Shown piece after piece: positions 28,442 to 40,009 of a stretch of 64,000 bases of DNA; positions within the stretch are counted from its first letter, which is position 1, and each line of letters opens with the position of its first letter. Source of the DNA: an uncultured Opitutia bacterium (GTDB taxonomy: Bacteria > Verrucomicrobiota > Verrucomicrobiia > Opitutales > Opitutaceae); contig CAIKTR010000112.1 of NCBI GenBank assembly GCA_903830425.1, positions 1-64,000 on the forward strand. The letters run 5' to 3'. A model generated the notes under the pieces. It was not told the DNA's origin. It did no database searches and was given only the letters and a program-made list of their open reading frames with translations. Both the position numbers and the translations under genes were made by a program.

Positions 28442-30268
28442 ATGGAAAAACGACACCCGGCCAGGCCCCTGAGCAAGAACCCACACCTGCTGCGCTGGGT
28501 CGAGAAGATGGTGGCGCTCTGCCAGCCCGAGGCGCTCCACTGGGTGGACGGCTCCCAGGCGGAATACGAGGACCTCTGCGCCCAGCTGGTGGCCAAGGGC
28601 ACGTTCACCAAGCTCAACCCGCAGAAGTGGCCGGGCTGCTATTACGCGCGCTCCGACGCCAGCGACGTGGCCCGGGTGGAGGACCGCACCTACATCTGCA
28701 GCCAGTCCAAGGACGCCGCCGGCCCGACGAACAACTGGGTCAATCCCTACGAGATGAAGAAGACCCTGCGCGGGCTGTTCAGCGGCTGCATGCGGGGCCG
28801 GACGATGTACGTGCTGGCCTACAGCATGGGCCCCATCGGCTCGCCCATGTCGCAGATCGGCGTGCAGCTGACCGACTCGGCCTACGTGGTCGTCAACACG
28901 CGCATCATGGCGCGGCTCGGCCAGCGGGTGTTCGACCTGATCGACGAGGACTTCAAGCGCGTCGTCCCCTGCATGCACTCGGTGGGCCGGCCGCTGGCCA
29001 AGGGGCAGGCGGACGTCGCCTGGCCCTGCAACCAGGAGAAGTACATCGTGCACTTCCCGGAGACGCGCGAGATCTGGAGCTTCGGGTCCGGCTACGGCGG
29101 CAACGCGCTGCTGGGCAAGAAGTGCTTCGCGCTGCGCATCGCCAGCGCGATGGCGCGCGACGAGGGCTGGATGGCCGAGCACATGCTCATCCTCGGGGTG
29201 GAGAATCCCCAGGGGGAGAAGACCTACGTGGCGGCGGCCTTCCCCAGCGCCTGCGGCAAGACCAACTTCGCCATGCTCATCCCGCCGAAGAGCCTGGCGC
29301 GGAAGGGCTGGAAGGTCTGGACGGTGGGCGACGACATCGCGTGGATCAAGCCCGGGGCCGACGGCCGGCTGCATGCGATCAACCCGGAGGCCGGCTTCTT
29401 CGGCGTCGCGCCGGGCACGAGCCACTCGACCAACCCGAACGCCATGGCGTCGCTGGCGCGGAACACGATCTTCACGAACGTCGCGCTCACGCCCGACGGC
29501 GGCGTCTGGTGGGAGGGCATGACCGGGGAGGCCCCGGCCGAGTGCCTCGACTGGCAGGGCAAGCGCTGGACGCCCGAGATGGCGCTCCAGACCGGCGCGA
29601 AGGCCGCGCATGCGAACTCCCGCTTCACCGCGCCGGCGTCGCAATGCCCGACGATTGATCCGGACTGGGAGAAGCCCGAGGGGGTGCCGATCAGCGCCTT
29701 CATCTTCGGCGGCCGGCGCGCCACCACCATGCCGCTGATCTTCCAGGCGTTCAACTGGTCGAGCGGCGTCTACGTGGGGGCGACGATGGGCTCCGAGATG
29801 ACCGCCGCCGCGGCCGGCACGATCGGCAAGGTCCGGCGCGACCCCTTCGCCATGCTGCCCTTCTGCGGCTACCACATGGGCGACTACTTCCGCCACTGGA
29901 TCAACATGCAGCGCAGCCTCACCGAAACCCCGCGCATCTTCCACGTGAACTGGTTCCGCAAGGACAAGGAGGGCAAGTTCATGTGGCCCGGCTTCTCGGA
30001 AAACATGCGCGTGCTGAAGTGGATCGTCGACCGCGCCAAGGGCGGCGGCCGCGCCAAGGAGACCCCGATCGGCTGGCAGCCGCACTACGAGGACCTCGAC
30101 TGGGAGGGGATGGATTTCCCGCGGGAAAAATTCGACGAGCTGCAGGCCTTCGACCGCGCCGCGTGGCGCGCCGAGGTGCTGGGCCACGAGGAGCTGTTCA
30201 TCGACCTGCATGCGCACCTGCCCAAGGAGCTCATGTTCGAGCGCGAGCTGCTGATCTGCCGGATGTAG
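28442..30268 (+). CDS. pckG: Phosphoenolpyruvate carboxykinase (GTP)
   Basis: [17 protein letters not shown]-loop; GTP-PEPCK features throughout ([21 protein letters not shown]-like, [11 protein letters not shown]). Confidence 0.96.
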   Translation: MEKRHPARPLSKNPHLLRWVEKMVALCQPEALHWVDGSQAEYEDLCAQLVAKGTFTKLNPQKWPGCYYARSDASDVARVEDRTYICSQSKDAAGPTNNWVNPYEMKKTLRGLFSGCMRGRTMYVLAYSMGPIGSPMSQIGVQLTDSAYVVVNTRIMARLGQRVFDLIDEDFKRVVPCMHSVGRPLAKGQADVAWPCNQEKYIVHFPETREIWSFGSGYGGNALLGKKCFALRIASAMARDEGWMAEHMLILGVENPQGEKTYVAAAFPSACGKTNFAMLIPPKSLARKGWKVWTVGDDIAWIKPGADGRLHAINPEAGFFGVAPGTSHSTNPNAMASLARNTIFTNVALTPDGGVWWEGMTGEAPAECLDWQGKRWTPEMALQTGAKAAHANSRFTAPASQCPTIDPDWEKPEGVPISAFIFGGRRATTMPLIFQAFNWSSGVYVGATMGSEMTAAAAGTIGKVRRDPFAMLPFCGYHMGDYFRHWINMQRSLTETPRIFHVNWFRKDKEGKFMWPGFSENMRVLKWIVDRAKGGGRAKETPIGWQPHYEDLDWEGMDFPREKFDELQAFDRAAWRAEVLGHEELFIDLHAHLPKELMFERELLICRM

Positions 30269-30320
30269 GCGCCCAAAAAAACTTGTGGAACGCGGCCGGC
30301 GGCGCACGGTTCACAGCCCC

Positions 30321-31136
30321 ATGCTCCGCCGCCTCGCCCTCCTCGCCTGCCTCGTGCTCCGGCCGCCCGGCGCCGCCGGGGCCGAGCCGGCCGGCGCGGA
30401 CGGCCTCCCGCCGCCGCTGCTGCACGCGGCCCTCGGCCGGCTGGCCGGGGACTTCGACCGCTGGGCCTACACCGAAACCCGGCTGCGCACCGACGAGCAG
30501 GGCGTGCCCCAGCCCGAGACCGTCATCCGCTTCGACCCGTCCCAGCCCTACGCCGAGCAGTACCGGCCGCTGAAGATCAAGGGCCGGCCGCCGACCGAGC
30601 GGCAGCTGCGCGAGTACCGCCGCCGCGGCGTGAAGCGCGGCGAGAAGCTGGCGCGGGAGGAGGCCGAGGGCAAAATCCCGGGCAGCGAGCTGCCGCGCTT
30701 CAGCGTCAACGGCGGCAACGCCGCGATCGACCTCGCCCGCGCCACCGTCGTCGGCGAGAGCGCGACCAGCGTCACCTACGAGGTGCCCCTGCGCTACGAC
30801 GGGCGCGGCAACCTGCCGGTGGAAAAACTCCAGCTGCTGGCGCGGGTCAACAAGGCCCAGCGCGCCTTCGAGAACGTCGCCCTCAAGGTGCGCAGCGCGT
30901 TCCGCGTGAAGCTGGTCGTCAAGGTCCGGACCGGCGAGGCGAACCTCGACTTCGCGTCGGTGGACCCGGCGCAGGCCCCGGTGCTGACGGCGGTGTCGGG
31001 CGACGCGACGGCCACCGTGTTCTTCGTGAAGTTCGGCGGCAGCTTCGACGTGAAGCGCACGGATTTCCGGCGGGTCAAGCCGTACAGCGAGCGTTTTGGC
31101 GTGAAGATCGGCCCGCTCAAGGCGCTGGATTTCTGA
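30321..31136 (+). CDS. Exported hypothetical protein
   Basis: Signal peptide MLRRLALLACLVLRPPGAAGA; intact ORF with no recognised domain. Confidence 0.7.
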   Translation: MLRRLALLACLVLRPPGAAGAEPAGADGLPPPLLHAALGRLAGDFDRWAYTETRLRTDEQGVPQPETVIRFDPSQPYAEQYRPLKIKGRPPTERQLREYRRRGVKRGEKLAREEAEGKIPGSELPRFSVNGGNAAIDLARATVVGESATSVTYEVPLRYDGRGNLPVEKLQLLARVNKAQRAFENVALKVRSAFRVKLVVKVRTGEANLDFASVDPAQAPVLTAVSGDATATVFFVKFGGSFDVKRTDFRRVKPYSERFGVKIGPLKALDF

Positions 31137-31213
31137 CCGGCGCGCCGGGGACGGGCCGGGCGGAGGGCCAAAACAGGGCTAAGCCCGGGGGCCGACCGTG
31201 CCGAAGATGAGGG

Positions 31214-32068
31214 ATGCCCTCGCCCCGCTTCCAGGCTCCGCTTGAACCCGACCAGATCATCCAGCTGGGCGGCGCGCTGGTGCCCGCCGCGGCCACCCTC
31301 GGCCGCCTGCGCCTGCTCCTGACGGAGCCGAGCACGGACCTGGACGAGATCGTCAACCTGATCCGGCTCGATCCGGCGCTGACGTTCCATGTGGTGCGGC
31401 TGAGCAACAGCGTGCTGTTCGGCACGCGGGAGCGCCAGGACACCCTGGAGGGCGCGGTGGGCCGCATGGGGCTGATCGAGATCTACCAGCTGGTCGGCCT
31501 GGCCGCGACCAAGCAGCTCTGCCAGCGCGACCTGCCCACCTACCGGCTCAAGGCCGCGCGCCTCTGGGAAAACTCCGTGGCCACGGCGGCGGCGGCCGAG
31601 GTGCTGGCGCGGCCGGCGGGCGGGGACGCGGGCCTGAGCTACGCCACCGGGCTGCTGCGCAACCTCGGCGCCGTGATCATCGACGGCTGCTCCGCCGGCA
31701 CGGTCTACCCCGGGGAGGCCGAGTGGCCGCTGGTGTCGGAATGGGAGCGGGAGGTGTTCGGCCTGACGGCGGCGGAGGTGACGGCGACCCTGCTCGACCA
31801 CTGGCGCTTTCCCGCGGAGCTGGTGGACGCGGTGCGCGCGCACCACGAGCCCTTTGCCGAGCCGGCGTCCAACGTCGGCGCGTGCGTGCTCAACCTGGCC
31901 TGCGGGGTGGCCGCCCGGTTCGGCCTCGACCTGCCGGGCGAGACCGGGCACTGGGCCCGGAGCGAGGCCAAGCTGACGCTGGCGGGGGTGACGGACGAGG
32001 TGCTGGAGCAGTGCGCGGAGCATGCGCGCGCGCACTACCTGGCGCTCTGCGCCTCGCTGCACAGCTAG
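31214..32068 (+). CDS. HDOD domain-containing protein
   Basis: LIRLDPALTFHVVRLSNSVLFG...EGAVGRMGLIEIYQLVGLAA; LWENSVATAAAAEVLA; DHWRFPAELVDAVRAHHEP. Confidence 0.88.
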   Translation: MPSPRFQAPLEPDQIIQLGGALVPAAATLGRLRLLLTEPSTDLDEIVNLIRLDPALTFHVVRLSNSVLFGTRERQDTLEGAVGRMGLIEIYQLVGLAATKQLCQRDLPTYRLKAARLWENSVATAAAAEVLARPAGGDAGLSYATGLLRNLGAVIIDGCSAGTVYPGEAEWPLVSEWEREVFGLTAAEVTATLLDHWRFPAELVDAVRAHHEPFAEPASNVGACVLNLACGVAARFGLDLPGETGHWARSEAKLTLAGVTDEVLEQCAEHARAHYLALCASLHS

Positions 32069-32088
32069 CCCGTCCGGTCCCGGGCCGG

Positions 32089-35085
<2,997 letters not shown>

Positions 35086-35253
35086 GGGGTGGAGTTTTTG
35101 CCGAGTTTCGCCGGGGGGGGCCGAATAGGCAAGGGCGGGCGGGTACGCCAAAGGGAGCAAAACGGTGGCCGGGGGGACCTTATGCGCTCGCCCCCCGTCG
35201 GCCGGGGGGGCAGAAACATTCCTGCGACTTTCCGGCCCGGGCCGTGTTCTGGC

Positions 35254-35856
35254 ATGAACGATGAACCTCCAGTGCAAACACCACCCTCGGGGCTGATCCC
35301 TCCGGCCGACTTCACCACGTTCATGCGCGCCTATCAGGACATGGTCTACTCCACCGCCGTCCGACTCGTGAAAAACGAGGCCCAGGCGGAGGACATCTCG
35401 CAGGATGTCTTCCTCAAGGCGCATGAGCACTTCGCCACCCTGGCCGCCAGCCCGACGGCCGGCGGCTGGCTGAAGACCGTCACCACCAACCTCGCGCTCA
35501 ACCACCTCACGCGCTACCGCAACCGCTGGCGGTTCTTCTCGGAATTCCGCCGCGACGACAGCGGAGGGGGGGAGGCCGACGCCCCGGAGGTCGACTTTGC
35601 CGCGCCCGACACCTTTTTCGCGGGCATCGCGGCCGACGAGCGCCGGACGCTGGTGGAGCAGGCCCTGGCGAAGCTGCCCGAGCACCAGCGCGTGCCGCTC
35701 GTGCTGTTCCATTTTGAAGACCTGCCCTACGACGAAATCGCCCGGAAGCTCCGCGTCTCGCTGGCCAAGGTGAAGACCGACATCCTCCGCGCCCGCGCCG
35801 CCCTGGCCCAGATCCTCGCGCACCAGGGCCGCTCCGTCGAAGACCTCAACTCCTGA
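35254..35856 (+). CDS. RNA polymerase sigma factor (ECF/sigma-70 family)
   Basis: YQDMVYSTAVRLVKNEAQAEDISQDVFLKAHEHF; LPYDEIARKLRVSLAKVKTDILRARAAL. Confidence 0.93.
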   Translation: MNDEPPVQTPPSGLIPPADFTTFMRAYQDMVYSTAVRLVKNEAQAEDISQDVFLKAHEHFATLAASPTAGGWLKTVTTNLALNHLTRYRNRWRFFSEFRRDDSGGGEADAPEVDFAAPDTFFAGIAADERRTLVEQALAKLPEHQRVPLVLFHFEDLPYDEIARKLRVSLAKVKTDILRARAALAQILAHQGRSVEDLNS

Positions 35857-35861
35857 CCGCC

Positions 35862-36323
35862 ATGAAAAATTCCCCCGCCGAGCTCGAGCAGATCATCCAC
35901 CAGACCCTGCGGTCCCTGCCGGCCCACCGGGCGCCGCACTCCCTCGAGGTGCGCGTGCTTGCGGCCGTCGCCGCCCGCGCCGCGCGGCCGTGGTGGCGGC
36001 AGTCCTTCGCCCAGTGGCCCCTGGCCGCCCGCGTGGCGTTTGTCCTCAGCTCCGCCGGCCTGGCCAAGCTGGTGCTGCTGGCCACGGTCTGGGTCATGGC
36101 GGGCTTCGACCGCGCCCTGTACACCAGCGCCTTCAGCCGCCAGCCCGCCTGGCTCGAGACGGCCGCCGACCTCGTGCAGGGCCTCGCCGCCTGCGGCGGC
36201 AGCCTCTACCGGAGCATCCCGACGCTCTGGCTGTATGGCGGCCTCGCCTTTGTCGCGATGATGTACCTCGCCCTCTTCGGCCTCGGCGCCGCCGCCTACC
36301 GGACCCTCTACGCCAACCGCTAA
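35862..36323 (+). CDS. Putative anti-sigma-factor-like membrane protein
   Basis: Directly downstream of the sigma gene; short cytoplasmic N-terminus then two TM segments. Confidence 0.6.
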   Translation: MKNSPAELEQIIHQTLRSLPAHRAPHSLEVRVLAAVAARAARPWWRQSFAQWPLAARVAFVLSSAGLAKLVLLATVWVMAGFDRALYTSAFSRQPAWLETAADLVQGLAACGGSLYRSIPTLWLYGGLAFVAMMYLALFGLGAAAYRTLYANR

Positions 36324-36350
36324 CTCCTCCCTCTCCCCAACTGCCCTGCC

Positions 36351-38063
36351 ATGAAAACCTCCCCCCGCCAAATTTTCCTCCGTGCCGCCAGCGTGTGGCT
36401 CCTCACCCTGGGCCTGGCCGTCTTGGCCCAGACGCCGGCGCCCGAGCCGGCGGCGTCCCCCGCCCCGACCCCTGAAAAGTCCAGCCCGGTGGTGTCGCCG
36501 GCCGCGCCCGCGGCCGTCGCCCCGGCCGCCGCTCCCCTCGCTGCGCCCCTCGCTCCGCCCGCCCCGGCCGCCAAGCCGGCGGTGGACGAGGACTCGGAGG
36601 AAGCGGACGACGAGATCGTGGCGCCGGCCCTGGTCTCCGCGGCGCCCGCGGGCAAAAAACGCCCGCATGCCGGCGGCAATGAGATCGTCGCCGTGGGTCA
36701 TGACGCCGTGCTGGCCAAGGACCACAAGGCGAACGTGGTGGTCGCGATTTTTGGTGCCGCCACCAGCGAAGGCGAGGTCGCGGACGCGGTGGTTTCCGTG
36801 CTGGGCGGCACCCGGGTGACGGGGCCGGTGGGCGCCGCGGTGGTGACCGTGCTGGGCAACTCCCATGTCAACAGCAAGGTTGGCGACTCCGTGGTGACGG
36901 TGCTGGGCGACCTGGACCTCGGGCCGCAGGCCGAGGTGGCGGGCGACGTGGTGGTGATTGGGGGCCGCGTGACGCGCTCCCCGCAGGCGATCATCCACGG
37001 CCACCTCAACGAGATTTCCATGGGCGGGATTTTTTCCGACCTGGCGTGGCTGCGCAGCTGGTTTGTTAACTGCGCCCTGTACGGGCGGCTCCTCGCCTTC
37101 GGCCCGCACCTGATGTGGGCGTGGTGGATCGCGCTGGGCTTCCTGGCCGCCTACGTGGTGCTGGCGCTCCTGTTCGGCCGCGGCGTCGGCAAGTGCGTGG
37201 AAACGCTGGAGCAGCGCCCGGGCTATTCCATCCTGGCCGCGCTGCTGACGGTGCTGCTGGGGCCGGTGGTGATCATCCTCCTGATCCTCACGGGCGTGGG
37301 CATCGTGGCGGTGCCGTTCCTGGCTGCGGGCCTGTTTTTCGCCGGGTTCTTCGGCAAGGCCGTCATGCTGGCCTGGATCGGCCGGCGCGTCACCCGGCTG
37401 CTGGGCCTCGACCACCCGGCGCTGGCGGTGCTGGTGGGCGGCGTGATCGTGCTGGGCCTCTACACCGTGCCGATCCTCGGCCTCGTGCTCTACAAGCTCA
37501 TGGGCTGGATCGGCCTCGGCGTCGTGGTCTACACGCTGCTGCTCGGCATGAAGCGGGAAAAGCCCGCCGCGCCGCCGCTCGTCCCGCCCGCGCCCGGCGC
37601 GCCGGCGGCGGAAGCCGCGGCCGGCCAGCCGGCCCTGGTGGTTCCCGCCGGGGCGCTGCCGCCGCCGGTCGGCTCCCCCGCGGCCACGCTTCCCCTCGCC
37701 GGCTTCTGGATCCGCACGGCGGCGCTGCTGATCGACTGCATCCTCATCGGCCTGATCATGGCGCTGTTCCATGCGCACGGGAAGCTGGTGGTGCTGGCGC
37801 TGGCCGCCTACGGCGCGGCCATGTGGAAGCTGCGCGGCACCACCATCGGCGGCATCGTCTGCAGCCTGAAGGTGGTGCGGCTCGACGACCGGGAGATCGA
37901 CTGGTCCACCGCCATCGTGCGGGCGCTGGGGTGCCTGCTCTCCCTGGCGGTGCTCGGCTTCGGCTTCATCTGGGTGGCCTTCGACGACCAGAAGCAGTCG
38001 TGGCACGACAAGATCGCGGGCACGACCGTGGTGCGGCTGCCGAAGGGCGGGTCGCTGGTCTAG
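36351..38063 (+). CDS. Bactofilin/polymer-forming-like repeat protein with TM segments and C-terminal RDD domain
   Basis: Repeats VVAIFGAATSEGEVADAVVSVLGGTRVTGPVGAAVVTVLGNSHVNSKVGDSVVTVLGD, then TM helices and PLAGFWIRTAALLIDCILIGL...TIGGIVCSLKVVRLDD...WHDKIAGTTVV. Confidence 0.82.
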   Translation: MKTSPRQIFLRAASVWLLTLGLAVLAQTPAPEPAASPAPTPEKSSPVVSPAAPAAVAPAAAPLAAPLAPPAPAAKPAVDEDSEEADDEIVAPALVSAAPAGKKRPHAGGNEIVAVGHDAVLAKDHKANVVVAIFGAATSEGEVADAVVSVLGGTRVTGPVGAAVVTVLGNSHVNSKVGDSVVTVLGDLDLGPQAEVAGDVVVIGGRVTRSPQAIIHGHLNEISMGGIFSDLAWLRSWFVNCALYGRLLAFGPHLMWAWWIALGFLAAYVVLALLFGRGVGKCVETLEQRPGYSILAALLTVLLGPVVIILLILTGVGIVAVPFLAAGLFFAGFFGKAVMLAWIGRRVTRLLGLDHPALAVLVGGVIVLGLYTVPILGLVLYKLMGWIGLGVVVYTLLLGMKREKPAAPPLVPPAPGAPAAEAAAGQPALVVPAGALPPPVGSPAATLPLAGFWIRTAALLIDCILIGLIMALFHAHGKLVVLALAAYGAAMWKLRGTTIGGIVCSLKVVRLDDREIDWSTAIVRALGCLLSLAVLGFGFIWVAFDDQKQSWHDKIAGTTVVRLPKGGSLV

Positions 38064-38087
38064 CCGCCGCCGCGCCGGCGGCCGGGG

Positions 38088-38121
38088 GGCGCGAGTGAAA
38101 TTGACTCGCGCCTTTTTCTTT
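38088..38121 (+). terminator. Rho-independent terminator
   Basis: GGCGCGAGT-gaaattg-ACTCGCGCC followed by TTTTTCTTT. Confidence 0.85.
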
Positions 38122-38141
38122 TTCCTCATGGCGGCAATCTT

Positions 38142-38633
38142 ATGCCTCACGCCACACCGCGGGTCGGAATCATCATGGGCAGCACGTCGGACTGGGAGAC
38201 GATGCAGCACTGCACGCAGACGCTCGACCAGCTCGGCGTCCCGTACGAAAAGCGCGTGATCAGCGCCCACCGCACGCCGCAGCTGGCGTTCGAGTGGTGC
38301 GGCGGGGCGGAGGCCCGCGGGCTGCAGGTCATCATCGCCGCCGCCGGCGGCGCCGCGCACCTCGCCGGCGTGGCCGCGGCGCTCACCCCGCTCCCCGTGC
38401 TCGGCGTGCCGATGGAGTCGGCGTCGCTCAAGGGACTCGATTCGCTCCTCTCGATGGTGCAGATGCCGGGCGGCATCCCGGTCGCGACGTTTGCCATCGG
38501 CAAGCCCGGCGCGATCAACGCCGCGCTGTTTGCCGGCGCGATCCTCGCGCTCGGCGACCCGCGGACCAAGGCGGCGCTCGAGGCCTACCGCGCGGCGCAG
38601 ACGCAGAAGGTCGCCGCGGCCACGCTGCCGTGA
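38142..38633 (+). CDS. purE: 5-(carboxyamino)imidazole ribonucleotide mutase
   Basis: [68 protein letters not shown]. Confidence 0.96.
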   Translation: MPHATPRVGIIMGSTSDWETMQHCTQTLDQLGVPYEKRVISAHRTPQLAFEWCGGAEARGLQVIIAAAGGAAHLAGVAAALTPLPVLGVPMESASLKGLDSLLSMVQMPGGIPVATFAIGKPGAINAALFAGAILALGDPRTKAALEAYRAAQTQKVAAATLP

Positions 38634-38652
38634 CCCGCGTCGCCGGGGCGCG

Positions 38653-39147
38653 CTAGTTTTTCCGGGCCGCGGCCAGCGGGGCCGGCTGGTCGGGCACGCC
38701 GGTGTCCATGACGTACTTCCACGTGCCGTCGGGCTGGCGCTTCCAAATGGTCAGGAACCAGCCGGCATGCCGGCTCTCCTTGCCGCCGGCGCCGGGGCGG
38801 CGCGACTCGTAGCGCCCGTAGTTGTAGCCGAGGGTGCCGTCGTCGGACACGTCGGTGTACAGGGCGGACCAGGTCAGCGTCTCGCCCGGCTGATCCGGGC
38901 CGATCCGCGCGCGCACCGCCTCCGGTCCGCGATGTCGGCGCGGGTCGGTGTCGAGGAAGGCCACGTCGGGGGCCGCGAAGTGCTCGAACGCGGCCAGAAG
39001 GCCCTTGGCCTGGGCCAGCGCGCAGAAGGCCTCCTCCATCCGGGCCACCTCGAGCTTCAGTTTTTCCCGGTCCGGCGCGGCGGCCGAGAGGGCGGGGCCG
39101 GCGGCGAGCGCGGCCGCGAGGAGCAGGGACCGGGGGTGCAGGTTCAT
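38653..39147 (-). CDS. Exported SnoaL/DUF4440-like protein
   Basis: Signal peptide; AFEHFAAPDVAFLDTDPRRHRGPEAVRARI...GWFLTIWKRQPDGTWKYVMDTG. Confidence 0.72.
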   Translation of the reverse strand: MNLHPRSLLLAAALAAGPALSAAAPDREKLKLEVARMEEAFCALAQAKGLLAAFEHFAAPDVAFLDTDPRRHRGPEAVRARIGPDQPGETLTWSALYTDVSDDGTLGYNYGRYESRRPGAGGKESRHAGWFLTIWKRQPDGTWKYVMDTGVPDQPAPLAAARKN

Positions 39148-39217
39148 GTTGTCCGCCAGGTTGGCGCGGGCCTCCGCCCGAGGCGATCAATTCTGGGTCA
39201 GCCGGGCCGCCCCGGGG

Positions 39218-39745
39218 TCATTGGACGCGCTTGACGAACACCACGCGGTTGGCGGGCACGATGAACATCCGGTAGCCCCCGAAGCTGCGGGTGATGATGA
39301 CCTCGGGGTTCACCAGCTTGGGGGTGAAATAGTGGGTGTCCGGCATCCGCTGCTGCCAGATCTGGCCGTTATCGAGCACAAAGACGGCCCGGCCGGTGAA
39401 GCTCTCGATGACACCCTCGATCTTGGCGTGCAGTTCCTCCTCGGTGACCAGGCGCTTGGCGGGCGTGACCTGCTCGGCGCCGAAGGCCGCGGCGGACTTG
39501 TCGGTGGAGTGGACTACGGCCTCGGCCGGTTTGGCGGGGCGTGGAGGGGGGAGCGCCTGCCGGTGGCGGGCGAGGGCCCCATCCAGGAAGGAAAGCTCCT
39601 CCGGGGTGAGCTTGTTCAGTCCGGCGCGGGCGAACTCCTCCGGCGTGAGGGTCTCCGCCAGCGAATGGGGGGCGGGGCCGGATGCCGCCCGCAGGGGACA
39701 GGCCAGAAGCAGCAGGCTGGTCAGCAGGGCAAGGGTGGGGCGCAT
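39218..39745 (-). CDS. Exported hypothetical protein
   Basis: Signal peptide MRPTLALLTSLLLLACPLRA; GLNKLTPEELSFLDGAL motif. Confidence 0.68.
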   Translation of the reverse strand: MRPTLALLTSLLLLACPLRAASGPAPHSLAETLTPEEFARAGLNKLTPEELSFLDGALARHRQALPPPRPAKPAEAVVHSTDKSAAAFGAEQVTPAKRLVTEEELHAKIEGVIESFTGRAVFVLDNGQIWQQRMPDTHYFTPKLVNPEVIITRSFGGYRMFIVPANRVVFVKRVQ

Positions 39746-39944
39746 GATCCGGGGCGGCTCCTTTCAGGACCTTATGCCCCGAGGGGGCAAGCGCAGCCTT
39801 TCAACAGGTATGGGCACAAAGGCTGCAAACCAGCCTCTCGACGGTGTCCCATCTGCCTGCAGGCGCTCACTTCTTGTCGTAAGACCGGCTAATGACGTTC
39901 GTAACGTAGATGTTGCACTTCATGGCCATCCAAGCCAACACAGC

Positions 39945-39961
39945 GCTAAGTTCAACTTAGC
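39945..39961. promoter_or_regulatory. Perfect palindrome GCTAAGTT-C-AACTTAGC upstream of a TonB-dependent receptor
   Basis: 8-bp arms, 1-bp spacer, in the AT-richer intergenic region before 40010. Confidence 0.45.
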
Positions 39962-40009
39962 TACCAAGCCGGTTAACTTGCAACACACACAACACAAACT
40001 GATAAAACT

